DNA of 64,000 nucleotides from positions 124,001-188,000 of the forward strand of contig CAMYIE010000004.1 in NCBI GenBank assembly GCA_947258405.1. The letters run 5' to 3'. Below the pieces are notes generated by a model. It had not been told where the DNA came from, did not search any database, and saw only the letters and a list, made by a program, of their open reading frames with translations. Position numbers and translations under genes: made by a program. Below are positions 54,978 through 63,311 of this stretch, piece after piece. This stretch comes from an uncultured Eudoraea sp. (lineage in GTDB: Bacteria > Bacteroidota > Bacteroidia > Flavobacteriales > Flavobacteriaceae). Position 1 is the stretch's first letter, and each line of letters starts with the position of its first letter.

Positions 54978-56357
54978 TCAACGATCTAGCATCATCATTA
55001 GCCCATCCAATATCTCATCATTTTCATCCAGCAAATGATCCTTGATAAAGATATCTGGAATTACCCCTTCATTTTTGGTGCTTCCATTTACACGTACAAT
55101 ATATCCTTTGGAAACTTTAACAGGGATTCCAGTATTGGGAAGTGCGTATTGGAATTGTGAAGCATATAATGACGGATAGTCGCCCGTTTCCTCCCCTACA
55201 ATGGTGCCAAATTTATAATCCTGAATTTGGGCGGCCGTTACAGCCGACTGAGAATGTGATTGCCGATTAATCAGTACGTACACTTTACCGGTGAAACGTT
55301 TTTTTCTGGGTTGTGGTTTGTATTCTTCGAATTCATAGTCATAAATCTCACCGTCTTTATGAGTTAATATTTCTTGCCAGTAGAAACTGGTGGTATCGTT
55401 GTGCTTTCGTACATGTTCCTTTAGAATTTTGCTGGTTTTGAGTGTAAAACTGGAATTCCATTTAAATAATTTATCTGCAAAATAAGATACCAGAAAGTCA
55501 CTAAAGGAATCATCGCCACCGCCATTATTTCTGAGGTCTATTATCAAGTTTGGGCTCTTTCTTTCGTTTATTTTTACAAAAGCCGAATCGATAAATTGTT
55601 GATATTTCTCTTCATCACCTGAAAAGTTACCGGGATTTAAATATGCTGCCTCTTCTAAGAATTGAAGTTTCATTGTCGCATTCAACACCTCTGTCCGTTT
55701 CATCTCATAGCCTTCTATAAGATTTACTGCATTTAAAGAGTGTTTCTTAACGACACCGTTGGCACGGATTTCAACTTCAAAGTTATCTCGCTTTCCAAAG
55801 ACTTGCCAGTAGTATCTTGGGAAAGAATACATCTCTAATTTGGCATTCTTAAAATAGGGGCGTTCGGCCGATATCTGAGGATATATTCTGGCAAGGATTT
55901 TGGCCATAGGAATTCCATCAATACTTAGTATTTCAGAACCTACTGTAATACTTTCGTCCTCAGACCAGTTCTTTCGGACAAGAGCTGTGTCGTACTCAAA
56001 GGCAATCTCCAAAGGAAAAACCGTCCCTCCGGCATTAGCATATTCGAAATACGATTTTACAGGGAAATCGATTTCCGTATGACCGTTGTTTACCGCGGAA
56101 ATAAATCGCTGGTAAGTACTGGTGACTTCCAACAAATCGAATGAGTCTTTGACAATCGAATTTTTCACCTCGCGATAGGTTGCGTCCACTGCCTGTTTAG
56201 TGGTATAAGCATACAGGTTATAGTGAGCATCTTTTAAGGACTCGTATAAATACTTTAGATCTTCAACCACCTCCTCTTTAGAGAACATAGATCTGGATTG
56301 CCCGAACGAATAAAGCGATGATAGAATGAAAACAATGATATAAAAAGGCGATTTCAT
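54978..56357 (-). CDS. S41 family peptidase, exported
   Basis: The 459-residue protein has a signal peptide (MKSPFYIIVFILSSLYSFGQ). It has an N-terminal helical region (EDLKYLYESLKDAHYNLYAY), a PDZ-like middle part with SILSIDGIPMAKILARIYPQ and an S41 catalytic domain. LIIDLRNNGGGDDSFSDFLV (about residue 275) and NRQSHSQSAVTAAQIQDY (about residue 369, nucleophilic serine) are family signatures. The conserved EETGDYP follows. It is probably a periplasmic tail-processing or other C-terminal peptidase with unknown substrate. Confidence 0.9.
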   Translation of the reverse strand: MKSPFYIIVFILSSLYSFGQSRSMFSKEEVVEDLKYLYESLKDAHYNLYAYTTKQAVDATYREVKNSIVKDSFDLLEVTSTYQRFISAVNNGHTEIDFPVKSYFEYANAGGTVFPLEIAFEYDTALVRKNWSEDESITVGSEILSIDGIPMAKILARIYPQISAERPYFKNAKLEMYSFPRYYWQVFGKRDNFEVEIRANGVVKKHSLNAVNLIEGYEMKRTEVLNATMKLQFLEEAAYLNPGNFSGDEEKYQQFIDSAFVKINERKSPNLIIDLRNNGGGDDSFSDFLVSYFADKLFKWNSSFTLKTSKILKEHVRKHNDTTSFYWQEILTHKDGEIYDYEFEEYKPQPRKKRFTGKVYVLINRQSHSQSAVTAAQIQDYKFGTIVGEETGDYPSLYASQFQYALPNTGIPVKVSKGYIVRVNGSTKNEGVIPDIFIKDHLLDENDEILDGLMMMLDR

Positions 56358-56439
56358 TTTTCTGAGTTTTTTATTCTTTATGACGATACCACACTAATCT
56401 TGTTACAACTGGGATTCGGAAGTCGGAAGACGGTAAATT

Positions 56440-56516
56440 GATAATGGAATTTGATAATGGATAATGGAAAATGGATGATGGATAATGGAGAATGAATGAT
56501 GGAAAATGAACAATTA
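56440..56516. repeat. Low-complexity GATAATGGA-type repeats
   Basis: Several imperfect copies of GATAATGGA/GATGATGGA lie between the S41 gene and the cupin gene. They resemble the AATTATTCATT-type tracts at 35,040-35,130 read on the other strand. Confidence 0.6.
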
Positions 56517-56572
56517 ATAATTTTATTTCCTCGAAATAGAAACAAAGTTACCTGCTTGTTTATCTCACTGAA

Positions 56573-57016
56573 TTAAACAAACCTCAACTTATATTTACTG
56601 CAAATCCGGGCAACTTTTTCCAGGTCAGGAGGCCCTGCCGGAAGCTGTGATAATTCCTGGAACATATCTTCAAGGCCTGCTGGAAATATACTTAGCAATG
56701 CCCTTGCTTTTTCATCGCCAACTACTTTCCAGGCATGTGGTATTCCCCGGGGACAAAAGATAAGATCTCCTTTATTTAGTGTTGTGGTCTGGTCACCAAT
56801 ACTCATTTCAACCTGTCCGGACAAAACTTGAAAGACCTCATCTTCATTCTCATGAACATGTGGCGGAATCCCAACTCCGGGATCGTTGTACTGTTCAATG
56901 AGGGTAAACTTGCCATCAGTATCCTGTCCGCTTAGCTTAATGTTTTGACGATCACCTAAGACGTTTAGAATTTGCCCATCAACTTTCCTGACAATTTTGG
57001 GATTTGTGGGATTCAT
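56573..57016 (-). CDS. Cupin domain protein
   Basis: The 147-residue protein is a single cupin barrel. Motif 1 is GIPPHVHENEDEVFQVLSGQ with the His, His, Glu ligand set for a metal ion, and motif 2 is LIFCPRGIPHAWKVV. It has no signal peptide. The ligand or substrate is unknown. A tract of eight heptanucleotide repeats starts 8 bp upstream of its ATG, so the spacing of its 5' region could vary. Confidence 0.9.
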   Translation of the reverse strand: MNPTNPKIVRKVDGQILNVLGDRQNIKLSGQDTDGKFTLIEQYNDPGVGIPPHVHENEDEVFQVLSGQVEMSIGDQTTTLNKGDLIFCPRGIPHAWKVVGDEKARALLSIFPAGLEDMFQELSQLPAGPPDLEKVARICSKYKLRFV

Positions 57017-57023
57017 GACTAAA

Positions 57024-57085
57024 TTGATTATTGATTATTGATTATTGATTATTGATTATTGATTATTGATTATTGATTATTGATT
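57024..57085. repeat. Heptanucleotide tandem repeat, eight full copies
   Basis: TTGATTA is repeated eight times without error (57024-57079), followed by a partial copy TTGATT. It lies directly upstream of the cupin start on the minus strand. Such tracts are prone to slippage. Confidence 0.95.
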
Positions 57086-57131
57086 GCCAATCTTTTTGCG
57101 ATGAATTATGGGCTCTTTACCTACTCGTAAA

Positions 57132-57653
57132 TCAATCAGATTTATGCACTTCTAATTCAATTTCGATCATAAATTCCGGTATTGCCAGTTCTTTAACGCC
57201 AAGCCAGGAACCTGTTGGAAAGTGATTCTTATAAATCTCACCTCTGTATGCCGCATGTTCCAGGAACGATGTCATATCGGTAGTAAATATATTCTCCACA
57301 ATTACGTCGTCGAAGGTACAGCCATAGTGGTTCAATATTTTTTCCAAATCGGCATAGCAGTTTTTCATTTGCTGCGCCAAATCACCCGCAGCAGTAGGAT
57401 TCCCTTCATCATCCATACTCACAGCCCCTGAAACTTTAATATCATTACCGATTTTTACGGCATGTGAGTATCCGTAGGCTTTTTCAACTTCCGGACGAAG
57501 CAAAAAATATTCTGGTTTTTCGATTTCAATAGTAGCTTCCTGTACAACTTCTTCCTTAGCTTCTTTTTGTCCACAACTCTGAAGGGCTAATGACAGTGAG
57601 AAAAAAAGTACGAGTACGATCAGTCGATCGAATAGATTGGTTGGTTTTTTCAT
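57132..57653 (-). CDS. RidA/YjgF family lipoprotein lacking the catalytic arginine
   Basis: From the ATG at 57651-57653 the 173-residue product has a lipoprotein signal ending in LQSC (Cys27) and a Glu/Ala-rich linker. A RidA-like domain follows from about residue 47: HAVKIGNDIKVSGAVSMDDE, then YADLEKILNHYGCTFDDVIV. RidA is normally a cytosolic trimer that hydrolyses enamines and imines formed by PLP enzymes. The key arginine in the (N)FPxR segment is replaced: the sequence reads NHFPTGSWLGVKELA. Imine hydrolysis is therefore not predicted, and the protein is exported. Its role is unknown. Confidence 0.88.
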   Translation of the reverse strand: MKKPTNLFDRLIVLVLFFSLSLALQSCGQKEAKEEVVQEATIEIEKPEYFLLRPEVEKAYGYSHAVKIGNDIKVSGAVSMDDEGNPTAAGDLAQQMKNCYADLEKILNHYGCTFDDVIVENIFTTDMTSFLEHAAYRGEIYKNHFPTGSWLGVKELAIPEFMIEIELEVHKSD

Positions 57654-57799
57654 GTTCATAAGTTTTTGCGCTTGTTTGGATCGATATACGGCTATCCCGG
57701 TTTTATGGCGTTATCGTCGCATTGATGTGAACTAAGATATGGAATTAGGTTTATTTGCAGCAAGTCAGCTGTGATATTCCCCTTAATAGCATTAATATA

Positions 57800-58810
57800 T
57801 TATTCAACTATGTCGCAGTCGTAATATGGAAAATCAGCATCTTCCAAAATCGTCTCTAGGCTGCCTCCATTGCGGTCCATGCGTGCAATCCTGGCAAACT
57901 CTCCACAAACCGATACGCTAAAATATATTTCATCGGAATCCTTGGTCCATCGTGCCAAACCATTCCTGTTATCATCTTTAATTACATCTGTGGTAAGCCC
58001 CGTAGCAAAATTATATTTTCGTATGGCCCATTTACCCAGTAAAAAACAGTCGAGTATTGTCCATTTGCTCTCAAAGGCTATTTCTGTGCCATCTGGCGAC
58101 CAATAGGCGTCATAATTTTGAAAAGCATCGTCATCGGTAAGCTGGATTTCATCGGTTCCATCTCTGTCCATCACATGTATTTCCAGATTCAAGCCCACAA
58201 ATTTACTAAAGACAATTTTTTGGCCATTGGGAGACCAGCTCGGGTCGGCATAATCTACATTGGAATCCTGGCTGACTCGAACCGGATTTTTGCCCTCCTT
58301 ATCTGTTATATAGATTCGCCAATTATCGCTTTCCCTGGCCGCCATTACCAATTCCTCTCCATCCGGCGACCAATCTGCGACACCTTGAGCAGTCCAATTG
58401 TAATCGGCAAGGTCGATTACTTTTTGCGGATTTGTACCATCGCTGTGAGCCATCCATAATTCTGCCTCGTTATAATTATTGAATTCATCATTCTCGGAAA
58501 CATTTAGTGGCGATTTATACCATAAGATCCTTTGTTTATCAGGTGATACCCTTATCCACCAGTCATGATGGTCCGGGTCTCTTATTATCGGGGTCTCATC
58601 GCCGCTTAAGTTGGACTTATAGATATTATTCACACCATTTCTCTTGCTGTAATAATAAATCTCAGTGTTTTCCCCACTTTCGGTATCGGGGAGTTCGGGG
58701 GTGTTTTCTTCATTGGGGATAGAGTCTTCGTCATCAGCGTTTTTGGCGATGTCATCTGAGCTGCAAGAAGACAAAAAGCCAAGGATGAGTAAGGAAGTTA
58801 ATTTAAACAT
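57800..58810 (-). CDS. TolB-like beta-propeller lipoprotein
   Basis: The 336-residue protein has a lipoprotein signal ending in FLSSC (Cys16), an acidic Asp/Glu-rich linker, and a six-bladed propeller of PD40/TolB repeats. Repeats such as DWSPDGEELVMAARESDNWR, then DPSWSPNGQKIVFSKFVGLN, DAYWSPDGTEIAFES and ARWTKDSDEIYFSVS are clearly visible. No enzymatic domain is attached. It is probably a periplasmic or surface scaffold. It stands alone. Confidence 0.9.
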   Translation of the reverse strand: MFKLTSLLILGFLSSCSSDDIAKNADDEDSIPNEENTPELPDTESGENTEIYYYSKRNGVNNIYKSNLSGDETPIIRDPDHHDWWIRVSPDKQRILWYKSPLNVSENDEFNNYNEAELWMAHSDGTNPQKVIDLADYNWTAQGVADWSPDGEELVMAARESDNWRIYITDKEGKNPVRVSQDSNVDYADPSWSPNGQKIVFSKFVGLNLEIHVMDRDGTDEIQLTDDDAFQNYDAYWSPDGTEIAFESKWTILDCFLLGKWAIRKYNFATGLTTDVIKDDNRNGLARWTKDSDEIYFSVSVCGEFARIARMDRNGGSLETILEDADFPYYDCDIVE

Positions 58811-59115
58811 AGATCTGCTTTTTACTTTTTAAGACAATTATTATGCCAATGGCCTCACTATTATATTGGCGAATCGACTCGTGCTAAAGCCTGATTGTCA
58901 ATTGTGAGTATTGCCCGCTCACTGCTTATAAGAAATCAATATTGTCTTCTAAAGTAGAAAATTCTAGGGCTCATAAATACAGATGCCCTTGTTTTTTCTA
59001 GGAGGTTTTGAATGGTTTATCATTGTATTATGCTGATTTTGGTGTATGAATTTTTAGTGAATACAACTAATTTAGCATAAGGAGTAATTGTGTTACCAAA
59101 ATATGGAGTGACATC
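58811..59115. other. Intergenic stretch, no gene seen
   Basis: The divergent spacer between the propeller lipoprotein and the small membrane protein holds no open frame or hairpin that I can support. No clear TAnnTTTG box is present on either strand near the starts. Confidence 0.5.
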
Positions 59116-59499
59116 ATGTGGAAATATTCTCTGGGATGGTTGTGTTTGGTCTTTATGGCAATTGCCAACGGATTGTTTCGAGAGAAATTCTTTGCAAATC
59201 GACTTAAGGAATTACAGGCTCACCAGGCATCAACCGCAACTTTAATCATTCTATTTGGGGTCTTTATATGGATATTGTTTCGAATCTGGAAACCCGTATC
59301 AGCTCAGCAAACTATCAAAATTGGGCTGTTATGGCTTGTTCTGACCATCGCGTTTGAATTTTTATTTGGACACTATGTGGCCGGACACTCGTGGGGCAGG
59401 TTGTTTAATGACTATGACATTTTCGCCGGGAGGCTTTGGATACTTGTCCTGATCTGGGTTAGCCTGGCGCCGTATCTGTTTTACCGACTACAGAAGTAG
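59116..59499 (+). CDS. Four-helix membrane protein of unknown function
   Basis: The 127-residue protein has four membrane segments: WKYSLGWLCLVFMAIANG, STATLIILFGVFIWILFRIW, TIKIGLLWLVLTIAFEFLFG and LWILVLIWVSLAPYLFYRL. A conserved-looking HYVAGHSWGRLFNDYDIFAG loop lies between the last two. I do not recognise a named family with confidence. It is one of the few plus-strand genes in this part and stands alone, convergent with a cupin gene. Confidence 0.75.
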   Translation: MWKYSLGWLCLVFMAIANGLFREKFFANRLKELQAHQASTATLIILFGVFIWILFRIWKPVSAQQTIKIGLLWLVLTIAFEFLFGHYVAGHSWGRLFNDYDIFAGRLWILVLIWVSLAPYLFYRLQK

Positions 59500-59502
59500 T
59501 TC

Positions 59503-59937
59503 CTATTCCTCGTAGATGTCGAATTCGGCAGAAACAGACTCCATCAGCGCTGTATCTGCAAAATCTTTTTCAGATAGTTTTGACAATTTTTCCAGGTAAA
59601 GATCAAACTGGCCATTTTTGAATATAGTTAACATCTTACCACCTTTCTCGCATTTTGCAGCATGCCAGACATTAGGGGGTATAGTAATGGTATCTCCAGG
59701 CCTTGCATTGATCGATTCATTGTCAAAAATAAAATCTACCTCTCCTTCAAGTATATAGAAAACTTCTGTCATCATTTTGTGGTGGTGTCTTTCCAAATAA
59801 AAACCGGGTTTCAATGCGTCTTCCACCAGGCATAATTCACCGTTGGTGTTTTTAGAAGAGAGTTTTACAAAACAGTGATCCTGGGAATAATTATAGTTTT
59901 CACCTTCTCCATTCCGTATGATTTCTTTTTCTCTCAT
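59503..59937 (-). CDS. Cupin domain protein
   Basis: The 144-residue protein is a single cupin: motif 1 is LERHHHKMMTEVFYILEGEV and motif 2 is DTITIPPNVWHAAKCEKGG. Three consecutive histidines and a glutamate in motif 1 fit metal binding. It has no signal peptide. It may act as an isomerase, dioxygenase or sensor, but its ligand is unknown. It has different motif residues from the cupin at 56573. Confidence 0.88.
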   Translation of the reverse strand: MREKEIIRNGEGENYNYSQDHCFVKLSSKNTNGELCLVEDALKPGFYLERHHHKMMTEVFYILEGEVDFIFDNESINARPGDTITIPPNVWHAAKCEKGGKMLTIFKNGQFDLYLEKLSKLSEKDFADTALMESVSAEFDIYEE

Positions 59938-60006
59938 TTCAATTTATTTATTTTCCTAGAATCGTTTGGGTAAATCTTGTTCTAAGCGGTTATCTGCAAA
60001 AATGTC

Positions 60007-60900
60007 CTACTGATTTACGATCATGCGGTAGATCTTTTCAGTAATTTCATCCGGGTAATACTCCAGACCGTTAACATGTAGTCCATCTATTTCATAGAAT
60101 TCCTTAGGAAGATTTGCATTCGAGTAAATCTTTTGTCCAAGTTTTACAGGAACCATCTCGTCTTCTTTGCTGTGAATTACAAGAAGAGGCAGCTTATTTT
60201 TTTGGATTTCCTTATCTGCCTGAACCCCTTTTTTAACGAAGTTTCCAAAAATAGAAGCCTTATGCTTCGCTTCTTCCCTTAATGAAGAAAAAGCCCCTTC
60301 TATTACAATTCCATCAATATGCTGCTGGCTATTCGAACCGATTATTGAAGCTAAATAGCCACCATAAGATTGCCCGTAGATGATTGTTTTCTCAGTCCGT
60401 AATTCATCTGAATTATTTAAGTATTCAAGTGCTGAATATCCATCTTCCAACACCGTCTCATGGGTAGGTGTTCCCTCTGAGCATCCATAACCACTGTAAT
60501 CGAACATAAAAACCTGGTATCCATACTCCACCAGTGGGTCAATCAAACGGTAATGTGTTATCAGATTGCCCGCACTTCCATGATAGTGCAAAATCGTGGC
60601 AAGCGGTTGTTTTTTTTCGGGTATTAAAAGCCAGCCATTCAACAGATTTCCATTCGAGCTGGCAAAATAAAAGACTTTTATTCGATATCCTTTATTCAGT
60701 CTTTCGAAGTCAGTATCCCTTAATACAATTTCCTGATTTGCTCTGTTATACTCGACCAGAGTGGTATCCTTTCCGGAATAATAATGGGTAGTTTTTTCGG
60801 GAGTAGCGGTTTGAACAGGTCTGTGAAAAGTAGTATTGAATGAACAGGAATACAGGGCAAAAAGCGTCACACCATAAAAGGAAGTTTTAAAGATGCTCAT
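60007..60900 (-). CDS. Alpha/beta hydrolase lipoprotein (BEM46-like)
   Basis: From the ATG at 60898-60900 the 297-residue product has a lipoprotein signal ending in ALYSC (Cys19). It has an alpha/beta-hydrolase domain with the oxyanion segment LHYHGSAGN, the nucleophile elbow YGQSYGGYLASI (about residue 176), the acid in HSKEDEMVPVKL, and the histidine in IDGLHVNGLEYY. It resembles BEM46-type hydrolases. A serine esterase or peptidase in the envelope is likely, with unknown substrate. The tool-style longer start is a TTG two codons up and is not preferred. Confidence 0.88.
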   Translation of the reverse strand: MSIFKTSFYGVTLFALYSCSFNTTFHRPVQTATPEKTTHYYSGKDTTLVEYNRANQEIVLRDTDFERLNKGYRIKVFYFASSNGNLLNGWLLIPEKKQPLATILHYHGSAGNLITHYRLIDPLVEYGYQVFMFDYSGYGCSEGTPTHETVLEDGYSALEYLNNSDELRTEKTIIYGQSYGGYLASIIGSNSQQHIDGIVIEGAFSSLREEAKHKASIFGNFVKKGVQADKEIQKNKLPLLVIHSKEDEMVPVKLGQKIYSNANLPKEFYEIDGLHVNGLEYYPDEITEKIYRMIVNQ

Positions 60901-61144
60901 ATTCAATTTCAGATTACTTTAATTCTAAATTTAAGTAAATGCCACTTTTGCCCCAGGGTATTCGGATTTGAAAGAGACTGAAGCAACCTAACAGCGGATT
61001 TTGAAAATTCGGAATGGTAGAGAACTGTTCCGATTTTTCTTTTATGAGGTTAGCTGCAATTCTTACAAAATTAGCCTCGACTTTACAGTTGGGTATAGAG
61101 GCTTCTCAGTGGCTCCCTGCTAATGGTACGAGTGAAGGAGCTGT

Positions 61145-61708
61145 TTATTTTGGCAATCTCGCTTTAACCAGGTCTATTTGCCCCATATGAGCTGCCTGAT
61201 GTTCCAGTACATGAAACCATACCCAGTGATTGTTTATACCGTCCTCGTTGCTTGTGGAGAACCAGTTGTCATCTTTGGTTTTAAGACCCTCAAGTGTTTT
61301 TTTGCGTACCTCTTCCCATAGATCCAGATAGTAATCAATAGGTTTTGCTTTATATTCTGCCCTTGATTTATCTCCCAAGCCACCAGCAACGCTCCAAAGA
61401 GATGCTTCCTCAGCCGTCCATCTACGTCCTTCTATGGTCTCGACCTGATAATAGGCTTCGGTAGCCGCCAAATGCATAATCATGGACCCTATACTATTGG
61501 CTTGTTCATCAAATAAAAAGTCTGTTTGCTCCTGACTTAAATCATTGATATTTGCGGTAATGCGATCTTTTATGTCCTCCAGCATATCGACCATTATTCC
61601 AATTTGGGCGGTATAGCCTTCTTCGGGTATAATTTCATACTGGGCATTCAGTATGGAAAATGAAAAATACATAATCAGTAAAGCAATATTTTTCTTAAGA
61701 AAATTCAT
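61145..61708 (-). CDS. Exported DinB family protein
   Basis: The 187-residue protein has a signal peptide (MNFLKKNIALLIMYFSFSIL to NAQ). A DinB-like four-helix bundle follows. Metal-binding histidines occur in IMHLAATEAYYQVE and HVLEHQAAHMGQIDLVKARL, the typical HxxxH pattern. DinB proteins are usually cytosolic and many act as thiol-dependent transferases. An exported form is unusual. The activity is unknown. Confidence 0.85.
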   Translation of the reverse strand: MNFLKKNIALLIMYFSFSILNAQYEIIPEEGYTAQIGIMVDMLEDIKDRITANINDLSQEQTDFLFDEQANSIGSMIMHLAATEAYYQVETIEGRRWTAEEASLWSVAGGLGDKSRAEYKAKPIDYYLDLWEEVRKKTLEGLKTKDDNWFSTSNEDGINNHWVWFHVLEHQAAHMGQIDLVKARLPK

Positions 61709-61854
61709 ATCGATGTCTTAATTGTTGGTCTAAATTTAGGTAGATCTAACAGTTGACATTCTTAAAATATCTCTAAAACCCTGTGATCTCTTCCAACTTT
61801 ATGGAGTAATCCTTTTGAAATTTTTTTCGAATGAATGCTGCAGGTACCCAAAGG

Positions 61855-62034
61855 CTAACTTTTTCTGCTTGAGATAATCGAACTTATAATAAGACCAATT
61901 CCCAGTCCGGCCAGAATAGAGCCCACAAATGCCATTGCGGGAGATGATTTTAAGAAAAAGAATCCGACTCCGATACCTAAAAGCACACCTCCTCCGATAG
62001 CCCAGCTGCTTTTATCTTCTTTTTTGTTTGTCAT
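61855..62034 (-). CDS. Small glycine-rich membrane protein, 59 residues
   Basis: A short frame starts at the ATG at 62032-62034 and ends at TAG at 61855-61857. The product is charged at the N-terminus (MTNKKEDKSSW), has two hydrophobic Gly-rich helices (AIGGGVLLGIGVGFFF and FVGSILAGLGIGLIISSI), and ends in SSRKS. This is the composition of a two-helix inner-membrane protein. It lies between a DinB gene and a GNAT gene on the same strand. No named family is recognised, but chance is unlikely. Confidence 0.75.
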   Translation of the reverse strand: MTNKKEDKSSWAIGGGVLLGIGVGFFFLKSSPAMAFVGSILAGLGIGLIISSIISSRKS

Positions 62035-62078
62035 GGTCTTTATGTTTAATGGGTGTTACAGGTTTAGTGAATAGTGAT

Positions 62079-62094
62079 CCCGATAGCTATCGGG
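62079..62094. repeat. Second copy of a 16-bp palindrome
   Basis: CCCGATAGCTATCGGG occurs here and at 24585-24600. In both places it is flanked by AGTGA-type sequence and AT-rich filler, so it looks like a dispersed intergenic element. Confidence 0.85.
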
Positions 62095-62190
62095 AGTGAA
62101 TAGTGAAAAATTCATATTCAACAATTCACAACAATGTAAGGATTCTTCTTCACCTTAACCAATCAGCTGGCTCAATAAGAGCTATTCTTT

Positions 62191-62652
62191 TCAACAACTT
62201 AATGCCAAACCGATTTGATAAATCCTCGATTCCTCCTCCCAGGGGTGATAACCCTGTCCTATATATTCAAAACCATATTTTTCATAGTATCCGATATGAT
62301 CGGTGCATAAGTACAAGAAATCATATCCAAATTTTTTGGAATCACTCCTCGCTTTGTCTAACAATAGTGTAGCATAGGCATTACCTCTTTGTTTTTCATC
62401 TATAAATAAAGCACAAACCCAGGGATACAAATCCCCTCGGCTAATAAAATCATTGGTGATCAGTCCGGCACAACCTATAATGCTATCCTCTTTTTCCAAT
62501 AAATACCATTGGGGTAAATCATTGCTGGCATCGATACAATGAGTAATGCTGTCTTTATAAATTATGGGCCATACACTCTTCCAGCATTGCTGGAAATACG
62601 CAATGGCTACGTCTTTATAATCCGGATTTTCCCTTATTGAGATTATTCTCAT
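62191..62652 (-). CDS. GNAT family N-acetyltransferase
   Basis: The 153-residue protein is a GNAT with IGCAGLITNDFISRG, the acetyl-CoA loop LFIDEKQRGNAYATLLLDKA (about residue 92), and a C-terminal YYEKYGFEYIGQGYHPWEEE. The N-terminal DYKDVAIAYFQQCWKSVWPI segment is shared with GNATs of Flavobacteriia and Firmicutes. Its substrate is unknown. It is a single gene. Confidence 0.9.
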   Translation of the reverse strand: MRIISIRENPDYKDVAIAYFQQCWKSVWPIIYKDSITHCIDASNDLPQWYLLEKEDSIIGCAGLITNDFISRGDLYPWVCALFIDEKQRGNAYATLLLDKARSDSKKFGYDFLYLCTDHIGYYEKYGFEYIGQGYHPWEEESRIYQIGLALSC

Positions 62653-62797
62653 CTCTTTCTCGGTTCAATATTTTGGGTTCCATTATTTATCAAAATGGTT
62701 CTGATGCGAATTTCCCTGGCATAGCCGAATGATCCATTATTCATTACTAATCACTAATCCTTTTCCCCTAACATATGGCCGTTGCGGGCGGTAGTCA

Positions 62798-63208
62798 TTA
62801 TTTATTGAATTCACGTTTAACTTCCCAAAAGGAAATTTCTGGTGGTCCGGCAAGGAAACTTCTTGATTCAGCGATAAAGTCCTGTAAATGAGGAGTATTC
62901 ATATGATCGGACTTATAATAAGCCCCATCATCCCATTCTTCATAAAGCAGAATATTGGTATTGTCATCTGGATCGACATGAAGTTTAATATTGACAAAAT
63001 GAGGTTCTTGCTCTACCTTTTCTATAAGCTTGAATAATTCACTAACTGCGGTACTGCCCTTATCGGGTTGAGTTTTATATTTTACCAGAACAATTAAGTT
63101 GATTCCTTCACTAGTATCAGACGTTCTATCTCTGGAATCGAATCCAAATACAATGGATATTAATACTGCCAACATCAATAACAATGTCACCTTTGGAATT
63201 GTTTTCAT
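62798..63208 (-). CDS. Exported antibiotic biosynthesis monooxygenase (ABM) domain protein
   Basis: The 136-residue protein has a signal peptide (MKTIPKVTLLLMLAVLISIV) and one ABM-type ferredoxin-like domain: LIVLVKYKTQPDKGSTAVSE, then EPHFVNIKLHVDPDDNTNIL and LYEEWDDGAYYKSDHMNTPH. ABM domains are small cofactor-free or haem-binding oxygenases, normally cytosolic. Here export is predicted. The function is unknown. Confidence 0.88.
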   Translation of the reverse strand: MKTIPKVTLLLMLAVLISIVFGFDSRDRTSDTSEGINLIVLVKYKTQPDKGSTAVSELFKLIEKVEQEPHFVNIKLHVDPDDNTNILLYEEWDDGAYYKSDHMNTPHLQDFIAESRSFLAGPPEISFWEVKREFNK

Positions 63209-63311
63209 ATGTGGATTTTTTAAATGGATGAATACTCAATAATTTGTCTTGAAAATAATCATTTTTTCGATTTCATACCCAGCATAGGCCTATCACCACT
63301 GGCGTGTCAAG

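Noticed and set aside
57024-57085. Possible CRISPR array
   Set aside because: The units are seven bases long and adjacent with no spacers, so this is a simple tandem repeat.
62103-62372. Plus-strand 89-codon frame near the GNAT gene
   Set aside because: It overlaps the GNAT gene in antisense and has no recognisable motif.
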